Source: Tubulanus polymorphus
Taxonomy: Eukaryota > Nemertea > Palaeonemertea > Tubulaniformes > Tubulanidae
Direction of reading: 5' to 3'
NCBI RefSeq assembly: GCF_964204645.1
Contig: NC_134029.1
Span: 4,969,001 to 5,033,000 of the forward strand
Length of the DNA stretch: 64,000 nucleotides
The notes beneath the pieces were generated by a model. The model was not told the origin of the DNA and did no database searches. It saw nothing but the letters and a program-made list of their open reading frames with translations. The translations under genes were made by a program, and so were the position numbers. The number at the start of each line of letters is the position of its first letter. Within the stretch, counting starts at the first letter, position 1. Below, piece by piece: positions 45,466 to 56,560 of this stretch.

Positions 45466-45733
45466 TTCTTAGTTAGCTGCGAAAGACTAAAATCTTCACA
45501 TGGAACTTGGTCCAAAATGTCTGTAGTTGACTAATTACCCCTTCTAATACTCCTATTTTGAGGAAGTAAAATGAATGCAGAATCTTATTACATTCATTTC
45601 ATTTGGAAATGGAAAATTCTCCGCAGCATTCGGTAGGGCTTGATGAGATCTCAGACGTATCAACTACTAACAGTTTAGTTAGTTCATACGTCCATGATGA
45701 AGTGCAGTAAATCATCGTCCTGAAGGTGATCTA

Positions 45734-45834
<101 letters not shown>

Positions 45835-46544
45835 TACTGTGTTGGACAGGTGCAATGATCAAAATCAATCAAAATCAATCAAAAAAATGCGCACAAGTCA
45901 TTATCAGACTGGAATGTCGTCTCAACGCGCGAAACACCTCGCTGTGGCCAATCAATGCAACATCACGGATTCAGTCTTTGTTGGCGCGCGTCGAGACATG
46001 GAAAACCAATTTTCACCGGCATGCAAAAGATCTGATCTACAAGCGACGATAGATGTGTGTTCTCTACAGCAGCAGCATCAGCAGCAGCAGCATCAGCAGC
46101 AGCATCGGCATCGGACAATTCATCTTCAGAGGATTGTCAAATCGACGCCTATCAATTCCACGAGTGGAGCGAGTGGCGAATAGATTCTCTTTTTGTATCG
46201 TTTCGAGGTTTAAGATGTGACGAGCCTCGTTGATGTAACCCGCCCGCCTGTTTGCGTGGAAATGACACGAGTTGAAAAGAAAAATGGCCTTCGCTGAAAT
46301 AATTACATTAAGCGTTCGTCATTCAATGTATTGCAAAGTTACTCATGAAATGATAAAATCAACATCTTGAGACACGGCTGGAGCTGCACTGCTCGCGTTG
46401 CAGTCTTTATGAGTTAAGTACCATCGACGTTAAGCCTGTATACGGAACAAAGAGCCGCTCATTAATGCATTAATGTTACTAATTAAGCTGCCATGAACCA
46501 TTCAAACAAATCGATTTCTAGTAGAGTAAATAAATCACTTGTCC

Positions 46545-46848
46545 GAGAGAGAGGGAGGGAGGGAGGGAGGGGAGAGGGGGAGGGGAGGGGAGAGGGAGAG
46601 GAGAGGGAGAGGGAGGGAGGGGAGAGGGAGGGAGAGGGAGGGAGGGGGAGGGAGGGAGGGGGAGGGGGAGGGGGAGGGGGAGGGGGAGGGGGAGGGAGGG
46701 AGGGAGGGAGGGAGGGAGGGAGGGAGGGAGGGAGGGAGGGAGGGAGGGAGGGAGGGAGGGAGGGAGGGAGGGAGGGAGGGAGGGAGGGAGGGAGGGAGGG
46801 AGGGAGGGAGGGAGGGAGGGAGGGAGGGAGGGAGGGAGGGAGGGAGGG
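46545..46848 (+). repeat. 304-bp purine-only (GGGA)n tract
   Basis: One strand is entirely A and G for about 300 bases. The first half mixes GGGAGAGGGAG and GGGGGA units. The second half (about 46690-46848) is roughly 40 uninterrupted GGGA units. Dense GGG runs with one-base loops are the strongest known form of G-quadruplex-forming sequence, and the mirror purine tract also allows triplex DNA. The Arg/Glu/Gly open frames over it are artefacts of the repeat. Confidence 0.97.
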
Positions 46849-47290
46849 TCTTTACTTAAACTTTAACTATTACTGACGAGACCGATAATTCAGCTATTAT
46901 TTGACCTGCTGCGAGAACATTCGCTGACCTTGCTGGTGCCAGCAGGTGGCAGCACTTGGCAAAAGGAGCAGCTGAAATACCAAGAACTAATAAAACATAA
47001 AATACATAATACGTATTAAGACATAAAATTGCACAGGCCCGGTGGCCAAGTGAAAATGATATCCTTCTTTCCCTAATGAAAATATACTTTTGCCAGGGCA
47101 ATCGGACAAGTGCTTAAATCAAGGACCCAGTACTTGTATTGATGACCTCCTTATATATTGATATCTCATTCAGGAGTAATAAGGAAATATCTTGACTTAT
47201 CTAATCTAATCTAAGCCATAAGTTGAAATTGGGTCTCTCTCGAATGTGAAACATAAAAAGGTTGATAAAACGGTCATGATAGATCAGAGA

Positions 47291-47333
47291 ATGGACTCTA
47301 AAAAAACAAGATGTGTTTGTGTTTAGAGTCCAC
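47291..47333. repeat. Hairpin with GGACTCTAAA arms
   Basis: TGGACTCTAAA and TTTAGAGTCCA flank a 17-21 base loop. The same arm sequence forms the tighter hairpin at 55512-55541. Confidence 0.7.
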
Positions 47334-47766
47334 GATCCGAGGTCCTAGAAGTTTCCGTGATATAAAAGTTTGAGTTCGTGTCACAAACCCTTGAAGACTA
47401 ACAGCATCTTCGAGCTATGACAACCTTGCGAGTCACGCAACGACGAATAAAGCTTATTTCATTTGAAATCGAATCAATGAACTTTCAGCCGGAAGAAAAC
47501 CAGGTCACCTTCATATCGCAAACTGTTTCCGCGAACGAGCGAGGAAAAGTTGCTGGAAATAACTTGAGAACCGCTTGACTGACTGAATTCGATGTTTTCA
47601 CCATTTACATGATTGATCCACTTGAATTTTCCAATTATATCCGCACTGAACCTATACCGAGCATAAAAACTGCTCCACATATCGGCTGCGTTCGCACTAC
47701 GTTATTCACAATGTACTATATTTAGAATGGACCAATAATTGCACTCTATCCATCACTGTTGGTATC

Positions 47767-47992
47767 AATAACACGATCGTTTCGGGCCCGGACCTAATTT
47801 GGTCAGGGCAAAATTTAAGCACGGGTCAAATTGTGTGTCTGAATTGCAACTGGTTCCGGAAATGACTCACTTGACCTTCTTAAGCATTGTTTGAATGATT
47901 TTCCCTTGAACACGCATTCTAATTAGGCATGAACTCGGGCCTAATCCATGTCAGTATGGCCCAGGCCAAATTGCCTCTGCGTGATCGCGGTT
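47767..47992. mobile_element. AGCC...GGCT MITE family, copy lacking an intact left end
   Basis: It shares CCTAATTTGGTCAGGGCAAA, TTTAAGCACGGGTCAAATTG, GAATTGCAACTGGTTCCGGA, TTAAGCATTGTTTGAATG and the right end GCGTGATCGCGG with the copy at 40124-40405. Confidence 0.65.
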
Positions 47993-49160
47993 AATGTTTA
48001 GTAATAACGGATAGTCTTGGGTGGCAGATAACTGAATATCTCCTTTACTGATAATTAACTCTTTCACTGATAATTAAATAAGTTTTAGTAATCAGGGCTT
48101 CAAAATTTTGGAAAACCGAGGATAGCTGATAATCGAGGGTCGACTGTAGAAAACTTCACATGAAGAATGTGTTTCAGGTCAACTGCACCTTCAAAGAAAC
48201 GATCCTGCGAAAGAAACTTCATCATCGCGACGAAGAGAGAAAAGACGCCTCGTGACAAGTCGATATAAAGGAAGATAGTTGAACATAGCTGAGTACAGGT
48301 GATAATTCGTAGACGAGATGATGTGTGTAGGTGAGAGATGATATCTGACTTCATACATCGCGCTCGTGAATCGCTTGTATTTCTGGCACCCATTAAATCC
48401 TGTTCTTCCTGATGACTGAGTGCCAATAACAAGCATTCAAATATTTATTGCCTCACGGCTAGTCACAGACCTCAGGCCATTTTCCTGATTGTGTTAAGCG
48501 GCGCTGGCGTTCCCCAGTATTTATGCTCGGCGCGGGCAAAGGTTTGGCGCGAGTTATCAATTATCCATTATAACTCGGTGCGCACATAATTTTGTTCTAA
48601 GTTACGAGCACAAAGAGAGGTCCCACGAAGCCTTCAGCATTCGTGCCATTTGAAATTCCTATACAAAAACCATCTCCCGGCGCAACGGAGCCGAGGTGCC
48701 ATTACAAAACACGACCTTGACCTTCATATCGCTAGCCAGGTTTGAAAATCTGCCTCTCGGGCTAAAAAATAGAAATATACCGTCCAATGATTTCCTATTT
48801 CAAAGTCAAACCCCCCTGTTTAGTTCCTGGCAGGTGATTTGAAAAGGGACCGGTTTATTAGTTCCCTATTTCAAGAATAAGAACATCAAGAACTGAATTT
48901 ATCTCAACTGACAAAACTGAACTATCGATATGGAACACGCCGCCTGTTTTTTCTATATTTCTCTAGTATCACTGATATACTGCCTTCGAGGATACCCTTT
49001 GAGCCGGTCTATATAAGCCTAAATCATACATTGACTGGATAAGCTAAAGAACTGTCAAATACATAGATCAGAAAACCTCTTATTTAGAGCTGATCTATCG
49101 TCAGTAATAGACTTGCCTTATTCAGCAGCTGCATTTTTATCAGAGCACGCGTGTATCGAT

Positions 49161-50385
49161 CCCGCTCTGCTCCTCCACCTGCTCTTCTGCTCTGCTCATC
49201 CATCTGCTCAACCATCTGCTCCTCCATCTGCTCCTCCACTCTGCTCATCCATCTGCTCCTCCACTCTGCTCATCCATCTGCTCCTCCGCTCTGCTCATCC
49301 ATCTGCTCCTCCCCTCTGCTCATCCATCTGCTCCTCCCCTCTGCTCATCCATCTGCTCCTACGCTCTGCTCATCCATCTGCTCCTCTGCTCTGCTCATCC
49401 ATCTGCTCCTCCACTCTGCTCATCCATCTGCTCCTCTGCTCTGCTCCTCCACTCTGCTCGTCCATCTGCTGCTCCGCTCTGCTCCTCCATCTGCTCCTCC
49501 ACTCTACTCATCCATCTGCTCCTCTGCTCTGCTCATCCATCTGCTCCTCCCCTCTGCTCATCCATCTGCTCCTCCACTCTGCTCGTCCATCTGCTGCTCC
49601 GCTCTGCGCCTCCATCTGCTCCTCCGCTCTGCTCGTCCATCTGCTCCTCCACTCTACTCATCCATCTGCTCCTCCACTCTGCTCATCCATCTGCTCCTCC
49701 ACTCTGCTCGTCCATCTGCTGCTCCGCTCTGCGCCTCCATCTGCTCCTCCGCTCTGCTCGTCCATCTGCTCCTCCACTCTACTCATCCATCTGCTCCTCC
49801 ACTCTGCTCGTCCATCTGCTGCTCCGCTCTGCTCCTCCATCTGCTCCTCCACTCTACTCATCCATCTGCTCCTCTGCTCTGCTCATCCATCTGCTCCTCC
49901 CCTCTGCTCATCCATCTGCTCCTCCACTCTGCTCGTCCATCTGCTGCTCCGCTCTGCGCCTCCATCTGCTCCTCCGCTCTGCTCGTCCATCTGCTCCTCC
50001 ACTCTACTCATCCATCTGCTCCTCTGCTCTGCTCATCCATCTGCTCCTCCACTCTGCTTATCCATCTGCTCCTCTGCTCTGCTCATCCATCTGCTCGTCC
50101 ATCTGCTGCTCCGCTCTGCTCCTCCATCTGCTCCTCCGCTCTGCTCGTCCATCTGCTGCTCTGCTCTGCTCTGCTCATCCATCTGCTCGTCCATCTGCTG
50201 CTCCGCTCTGCTCCTCCATCTGCTCCTCCGCTCTGCTCGTCCATCTGCTGCTCTGCTCTGCTCTGCTCATCCATCTGCTCCTCCACTCTGCTCATCCATC
50301 TGCTCATCCATCTGCTCCTCTGCTCTGCTCATCCATCTGCTCCTTCACTCTGCTCCTCCATCTGTTCCTCCGCTCTGCTCTCATT
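49161..50385 (+). repeat. 25-bp minisatellite, about 49 units
   Basis: The unit is close to CTCTGCTCATCCATCTGCTC plus CTCCA. Variant positions (CATC/CGTC, CTCC/CTGC/CTCT, CACT/CGCT/CCCT) recur in blocks. A block beginning CTCCTCCACTCTGCTCGTCC recurs near 49570, 49690 and 49925, so higher-order duplication has occurred. Because 25 is not a multiple of 3 and the unit lacks stops, frames stay open for more than 1.2 kb. This gives 426- and 439-codon ORFs with a 25-residue super-repeat (SAPPLCSSICSSTLLIHLLL and so on). The arrangement is that of a minisatellite, not of a protein gene. Confidence 0.95.
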
Positions 50386-50862
50386 TCACTTAACAACATT
50401 ATGTGGTTACACACGTAATGTGAAAGCATCGTTGAACTCGGGTTGGACACCGTGTCGAAATGTTTCATAACGCGTCGAGCAGTTCCGAGATTCTGACGAT
50501 CCGCCTAGATAGCGGATTTGTGGGCGGATTCATCAGGTGCACCGGCTTGTCGACTGCACGATCAAACGCTGCGTTACAACTCCTGAACTTTTACAGAGAC
50601 ATCGTTTTACACTTTAGATTGGAGCGCTTCGCATTAAAAGACTGAACATAGTGATGATCGTCTCGATCGACGGAACTGCGCAACTTTTCCAGACGTGGAC
50701 AACTTAGTAATCGGATCACTGACATAAGAGACTGTGATACCTGATCGGAGCAACTCATCAAATCTAATTCAGATCTAAGTAATAGAGTTCAGAGACTGTA
50801 GAGATGACCACGCAAGAGTTTTTGACTTGGGCCCACCATCACATTGGGACCATGTTGGTCTG

Positions 50863-50945
50863 ACACCAAAAACCAGCTCCAGGCTCTATAATTAGGCACA
50901 GGCAAGTATGACCGGGCCAAAAAGGGATTCCCGTGACCATGGCTT
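50863..50945. mobile_element. AGCC...GGCT MITE family, right-end fragment
   Basis: It retains CTCTATAATTAGGCACAGG, AAGTATGACCGGGCCAAAAAGG and the terminal CCGTGACCATGGCT, matching the right third of other copies. Confidence 0.5.
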
Positions 50946-51002
50946 ATACGTACGGTACCAATCACAACCTTCAACTTCATTTATCTCGCTCATTAAGTTG
51001 TC

Positions 51003-51116
51003 CAGGGTGGCCACTTTTATTTGACGTGCTTATTCCCCGACTATTTCCGGACTTTTTAAAAGAAAAGAAAATTCGCTGATATTTCGCGGATAACAAAGTA
51101 CGTAAGTGACCACCTG
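51003..51116. mobile_element. hAT-like MITE (CAGGGTGGCCAC ends) with flanking TTGTC repeats
   Basis: It starts CAGGGTGGCCACTTTTATTT and ends GTAAGTGACCACCTG. The five bases TTGTC lie immediately outside both ends and look like a target-site duplication. The related longer element is at 10231-10524. Confidence 0.65.
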
Positions 51117-51332
51117 TTGTCCTATAGTTTGGACCAACATCCTATACTATTATTACGTAAACTGATGAGTTATCTAAAGGACAGCTTGTACACTTAGTAA
51201 ACTGAACTCGATACCAAAAATAAATATGTATACATTCAAATGTATTTTTGATATTATATACAATATATATACATATATGAAAACATAATAGAACGATAAC
51301 CACACTCAGACTCAAACGTGGTAAACGGATAA

Positions 51333-51560
51333 TAAGATAAAAACCCACTATCTACAGATTAAAAGAATTTAAAAACAAGAATTTATTTATTCGAACAATC
51401 TAAAATATATAGAAAACATGACGTTTCGATCTCAGACACCTGACGATGATCTCTAGGGTGAGATCTAAACGTCGTGTATTCTATATATTTTAGATTGTTC
51501 GAATAAATAAATTCTTGTTTTTAAATTCTTTTTATCTGTAGATAGTGGGTTTTTATCTTA
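51333..51560. mobile_element. 228-bp near-perfect inverted repeat with structured loop
   Basis: The left arm runs TAAGATAAAAACCCACTATC, TACAGATTAAAAGAATTT, AAAAACAAGAATTTATTTAT and TCGAACAATCTAAAATATAT. The right arm is its reverse complement, with a few changes, back to GGGTTTTTATCTTA. The central segment (about 51421-51475) has a second inner inverted pair, GACGTTTCGATCTCA and TGAGATCTAAACGTC. It surrounds CACCTGACGATGATCTCTAG. No ORF is present. The low arm divergence indicates recent formation. Confidence 0.8.
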
Positions 51561-52613
51561 TGAAAACATAGTTTATGGGATACAGCAACCGGGTAAACTA
51601 TATTTCCAGTAACGCAGGAGTACGGCGAGCTACGCCTTGCAGGCCAAGTTACAAATTCTCCCGTGTCGTAATCTCTTTTTAATCCATCATCAATTCAATC
51701 ACGCGAGTTTATCCGGCAGCAAACATCGCGCGCCGCGACGATTGCGTTTTCCGGCGCGCAAAAACGAGCACGATGTTTTGCGTGCCAATGAAATTATACT
51801 ACGCAAATATTTGAACGACGTCGCGCCAACAAGCCTGAACAAACACGATACCGGGCTCGAGTCGGTTCCTGGCGTATTCCGAATCGCGATTCGTCGGGGC
51901 GCCGCCGACGAATCCATTCGATTCCGGAATTCTAAATTCGCCCATTATCCCGAGCAAACAAGAACGGGAGTTCATCGAGTGAATCTGCGTTGAATAATCT
52001 TTTCGCATTTTCGACGGTGGTCAGGCCGTTTAATTAAAAGATTGTTGGCGAATCTATATCCGCCGGGGGTATGTTTACAAATGCGCAGTTTGCGTGAACG
52101 GTAATCTGCATAATTTAATGAATACAGAGAGATATGATTTAGGGCATCATAGAGAATCTATTAACGCCGTTCAAACGCGCGCGGGTACCGACGAATTTCA
52201 CGGATGCTAGCAGATCGCAATTTCAGACATCCTGTTCGTCGGATACTTACTACCTAACGCCTTGCGCGAAACAGAACAGAAATGATTTTCAGGCTGATTA
52301 CATGATTGTGAGTTGCTCCGAAACACGAAACATAGCGAATCGAAATGATGTGACACCGGAAACTTAATGAAACAAGCGGATCATCTCTTTTGATTTTTGT
52401 GTGCAATAAACAAGAAACATGGAAACAAAGAACTGCCTTTTCGATAGCATGTGGCCCATATGTATAGTTACATGAACTATTTTTCTCATCGCTAGGAAGC
52501 AATGTAGGTTTCTTAAGGTGTTTCTTGTTTCATCGCACATGAAATTATGTTTCATGTTTCCAGTTGCAAGTTTATTTCTGGCTGTGCGCATAAGGCCTTA
52601 GGAAGAAATTAGT

Positions 52614-52756
52614 CAGGATAGTGCCACAGTTAGGAGTTAACTCATTCTAACTCAAAAGAGTTTATAAGCTTCCACTTTCAGCAGGTCTTCCTTTCCCTTT
52701 CAGGACCAGTACGAACTGTTAGTTAACTTTTAACCTCCAACAATGGAACTAGGTCC
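52614..52756. mobile_element. Copy of the GTTCCACAG-ended foldback family (diverged)
   Basis: It runs GTGCCACAGTTAGGAGTTAA to ACAATGGAACTAGGTCCAG, with GTTAACTCATT / AGTTAACTTTTAAC arms. Confidence 0.5.
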
Positions 52757-55187
52757 AGATTATCTATGGTTGACTGATACTGACAGGATCTGGATGTAAC
52801 CAGTGATTGTGATGGGTACCCGCGCGGCGAGCGCGTCCTCAGGTAGAACCGTTTTATACGCACGTAATCCTTTAACACAATATACGCATTAATACCTGCA
52901 CGCATATTAACTTGGTTGCCATGGCGACAAAGAATGCGCATCAATGTCATTAGAAGTGCAAGTTTTAAGTGTCGATATCGACAAAATACATAATAGACAT
53001 TGTACACAACATCGACAAGAGGAGAGAGAAAGGGAAGGAGAGATCGGTGGAATAGGTTTTCACACTCAATCCTCTTGCCAATTCGCGAAACTTGACTACT
53101 CTTTAAAACGCGAGCGCGTGTATTAATGAGGTGTAGTCTCGGGGAAACTGAATCCGACTTAGACGTCGATATACACAAATCGACTTCGCCGCGCGAGAGT
53201 GGTTTCATTCACCGAAGACACGTTCGTTTGCAACCGAAACGAGAGAGACGCCTTTCAACTGTTGTAACTCATTGAGACTAAAACTTCTCTTGTAGTGTTT
53301 CGAGTACAATTGACTGATCTATAATATTACACACACACATGTATCAGTACAGGGGCTGTTTACTTTTTACCGATCTTTTCATCGGGCAATCCCGTTTTTT
53401 ACTGGCGTTCACAGCTACAATGCCCAAATTCTGTATCGGTTAACTCAGCTGGCAGCTGTTATAATCTCATGGCACCTACCAGGGTTCAGGCTAATTGTAA
53501 GTTAGTTCTTCTTATTTGGCCAGCACCTGGAATGGATCTATTCCGAACTGGCCAAATCAATGCGGTGAATTCACAGCTCGTATGACTGGTCCAGCTTGAT
53601 GTAACACTGATTGACAGGCAATTCATCGAAGCTAAGTTTCTATTAGCATAGAGAATCACAGTCTGTTCTAAAATCTAGATTCGAATTTAGGACTAAATTT
53701 TAGAAGATTCTGAATAACACAGTGCGAACGTGGCTTACGACTTTGAAATCGGAAATCAGAGTACGAATCTTTCATTTTAAGCGCAGTTCATGTTATCGAA
53801 GTGTTTTGCGAATGATCATACAGATATCGTGATCTGTTTAGGGGGTATCATCTAGGGTAATCCTGTGTATTGATTAAGACAAGGCTGAATTTCAAAGCAA
53901 GTATTACTAAGAGTTTACAAGTTTATCACCTAGATATAAAAAAACTGGCCTGATTGAAGATACGTATCTAAATGGATCAATTTAGATCCATTTAAAATTG
54001 ATCCGTAGCCAAAGGCTATTTTAAGATATTCCAAACTTTAACACTCTTCTTGTCAAGACCGAAAAAAAAATATATGCGAGGTTTGAAAAATGTACACAGA
54101 GTACTTATAAAAGTGACAGACAAGCAACGTGAGTAGTCAAGAGTATAGCCGCGCTAGTTCATACCATTCAAAAATGCTATTATATTCCAAATTATGGATG
54201 CAGAGTGAATTTCTAGTACAAGTGAGCTTGACATTTCATACGAGACTGAAGTGCTCTCGACTAAAACAGGCAATTCAATAAGCTATTCAAATGTGTTACA
54301 CATTGGATAACACTTGTTGTCAAAAGAGAGCTCGATATATTGAAACGAGAAACTCCCTCGCCGCAGTTGACCTAGATGGCACCACGAGCTGATGGGACCG
54401 TTTAAAGAGAGGACGCTGGCCTGTGTTGAAGAAAAAACCCAGCCGTTCATAAATTAGCTTATTTTCGTCGGTCGACGTGTCAATCAAAGAACAGCTTCAT
54501 CCAATCATGTTTTGCATCGTAGAAAACCACCGGGTTCGCGGTGCTTCAATCCGGTAAACTCCCGGCGTATAGCGTAGATAGACAGCGCGTAGACCACTGC
54601 GCGCGGCACGCACAGGTAAAATGAAGCATTCTACCTGCCCTGCATCGTTCATTCAATCAATACATAAACCCTGCAAGGCAGATTAGATTCATAGTTAAGC
54701 GAACAATACAACAGAAAATCCCTAAAGCCAGCCAGACATGTAAATGTTCTTTCTTAGTAAATTGCATGTCCCCTGGCGATTCTAATTCGAAACATCCGAG
54801 CTCTCTCTCTCTCTCCAGCATTCTGCAGTAGGTGAGCAAAATCAACACAGATAGATACAACGCATGATTCGAATTCAAATCGTTTAGTTCCAACTACATT
54901 TCCATCAACTGGGCAAACAAGATTTCACCGGTGAGACGCGCCAGCACGAGTAGATCGGACACGGGTTCGATCTGTCGAGACGAACTGCCCTAAACAGATA
55001 TGAGCGACAGAAATTTTAAAAAAACTCAGCAAAGCTATCACTTCACGGACCACTAAGGCGCAGACCATAAGTCCTAATCTTATTGACATATTTCTTCAGC
55101 TGTGATGGATAGGTTTGGCTGACCGCAATTCCAAACGTAGCATACCTCAACTTGATGATCGTCTTTCAATAATGGTATAGCGACTAG
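52757..55187. other. Intergenic DNA without a recognised gene
   Basis: About 2.4 kb with no family-matching ORF. It includes an X-box-like site (52915-52928), a (GAGA) run near 53025, a CpG-rich patch near 54450-54620 and short CT runs. Nothing else stands out. Confidence 0.5.
52915..52928 (+). promoter_or_regulatory. RFX X-box-like site
   Basis: GTTGCCATGGCGAC differs at one position from the palindromic X-box GTTGCCATGGCAAC. It is the best of three such sites in the window. No clear target gene lies adjacent. Confidence 0.35.
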
Positions 55188-55496
55188 TGGCTGAGCGTAA
55201 CTATAAGATGAAAGCATTTTTGGCCTGGGCCAAATTTAAGAGAAGAAAGACCAAGGTTAACTGTTGACACAGGTGCCAAATGGACCCATGCCTGTTTGGC
55301 CCAGGCCAAATTTGGGATCGGTCCTGTGCCAACTCTTGGCATGGGCCAAATAAAATGATTGGGTGTGAATTGCAACTGGTTAAGCTAAAATATTGTGATT
55401 TATGTATGAACACGCTCTCTTATAAGGCACACGCCAAATTTGACTCTGGTCTGATCAATGCGGCCAGGGCCAAATCGTCTTAGTGTGATCATGGCT
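55188..55496. mobile_element. AGCC...GGCT MITE family, copy with internal duplication
   Basis: It shares GCATTTTTGGCCTGGGCCAA, GAATTGCAACTGGTTAAGCT, GAACACGCTCTCTTATAAGGC and the right end GTGTGATCATGGCT. The GGCC(C)AGGCCAAATT motif appears three times in the left half, suggesting internal duplication. Confidence 0.6.
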
Positions 55497-55511
55497 TAAG
55501 TAGGGAGAAAC

Positions 55512-55541
55512 ATGGACTCTAAAATGCTTTAGAGTCCATGC
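55512..55541. repeat. Perfect 13-bp-arm hairpin
   Basis: CATGGACTCTAAA and TTTAGAGTCCATG flank a four-base ATGC loop. It directly follows an AGCC...GGCT element. Confidence 0.85.
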
Positions 55542-55595
55542 GAGAACATAGCACCTCCCTGTGAGCTTGGAGAAATCAGGGTTACTCCAAGCTGT

Positions 55596-55800
55596 GAGCA
55601 CCTCACTGTATTCAGCACCTCCCTGTATTCAGCACCTCCCTGTATTCAGTACCTCCCAGCATTCAGCACCTCCCTGCATTCAGAACCTCCCTGCATTCAG
55701 CACCTCCCTGCATTCAGCACCTCCCTGCATTCAGCACCTCCCTGCATTCAGCACCTCCCTGCATTCAGCACCTCCCTGCATTCAGCACCTCCCTGCATTC
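55596..55800 (+). repeat. 17-bp minisatellite, about 12 units
   Basis: The unit is CAGCACCTCCCTGCATT; the first three units read CTGTATT. The later units are almost identical. Because 17 is not a multiple of 3, a 17-residue super-repeat (PPCIQHLPAFSTSLHSA) appears in an open frame of 120 codons that I do not consider a gene. Confidence 0.95.
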
Positions 55801-56365
55801 TGGTCTGTACTCAACTCTCAATCTCTTTCAGCCTCTCTGAAGTCAATTTACGACAGTGTCAACACCGCGCGTACACACACACATCTGGCGCCGAGAGACG
55901 AGAGAGACGAGAGGATTGAATAGAGATTCACAGAATCGTGTTGTCATTGATCAATCTGTGTCGGCTCTTGATCCTGTCTGACAATACATGACTAATTAAT
56001 CCCCGCAATAAGAACGTGACGCCTGATATTTTACCCTCCTTCCCGATGAGGTCCGGTACAGCAAGCGCTGTCGTGAATAATCTGCTTCTATACGACCTTC
56101 TCTCTCTCTCTCTCTCTCTCTCGCTGAGGAGAATATTCAGCCGAATATCGATTTATGAGAGGTGTTGAGAGGAAATTGTTTTCGGTACGTTATTGTTTAT
56201 CAATGTTTTCCGGTGGTGTTCGGAGCGTCACGGCGGACAGACGCTCGCGCGGAAATCTTTTTTCAATAGTGCGTTGAACGTCATCGAAACGACGACACTT
56301 TTAGCGGATCAAAAATAGAGGGCGGCGGAATTATGCTTCGGAAAATTAATCTCCTAACGCGTGAG

Positions 56366-56560
56366 CCGCGATCACACGAGCATTTTTGGCACGGGCCTAA
56401 TTTGGCCATAAACGCCGGACCAGGCCTGAGCCATATTTTGTCACGGGTCAAATTATTGTGTGTGAATAGCAACTGGTCCCGGAAGTGACTCATTTCACAT
56501 TGTTTAGTATCAAGTGAGCGCTCTCTAATTAGTGCACAGGCCGAATTTGACTCAATTGTG
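56366..56560. mobile_element. AGCC...GGCT MITE family, right-truncated copy
   Basis: It has an intact left end AGCCGCGATCACACGAGCAT and TTTTGGCACGGGCCTAATTT. It then matches through GAATAGCAACTGGTCCCGGA and CTCTCTAATTAGTGCACAGG before identity stops at a G-rich stretch near 56560. Confidence 0.65.

Noticed and set aside
46493-46876. Arg/Glu/Gly-rich ORFs
   Set aside because: They are direct translations of the (GGGA)n tract in different frames.
49113-50470. 426- and 439-codon open frames as a repetitive protein gene
   Set aside because: They are frames of a 25-bp minisatellite without stops, equally open in a second phase, with no start context, domain or splice evidence.
51637-51993. 118-codon ORF in a CG-rich patch
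   Set aside because: Both strands are open over the same stretch, as expected from CG-rich random sequence, and no domain is visible.
55561-55923. 120-codon ORF as a proline-rich protein
   Set aside because: It is the translation of the 17-bp minisatellite.
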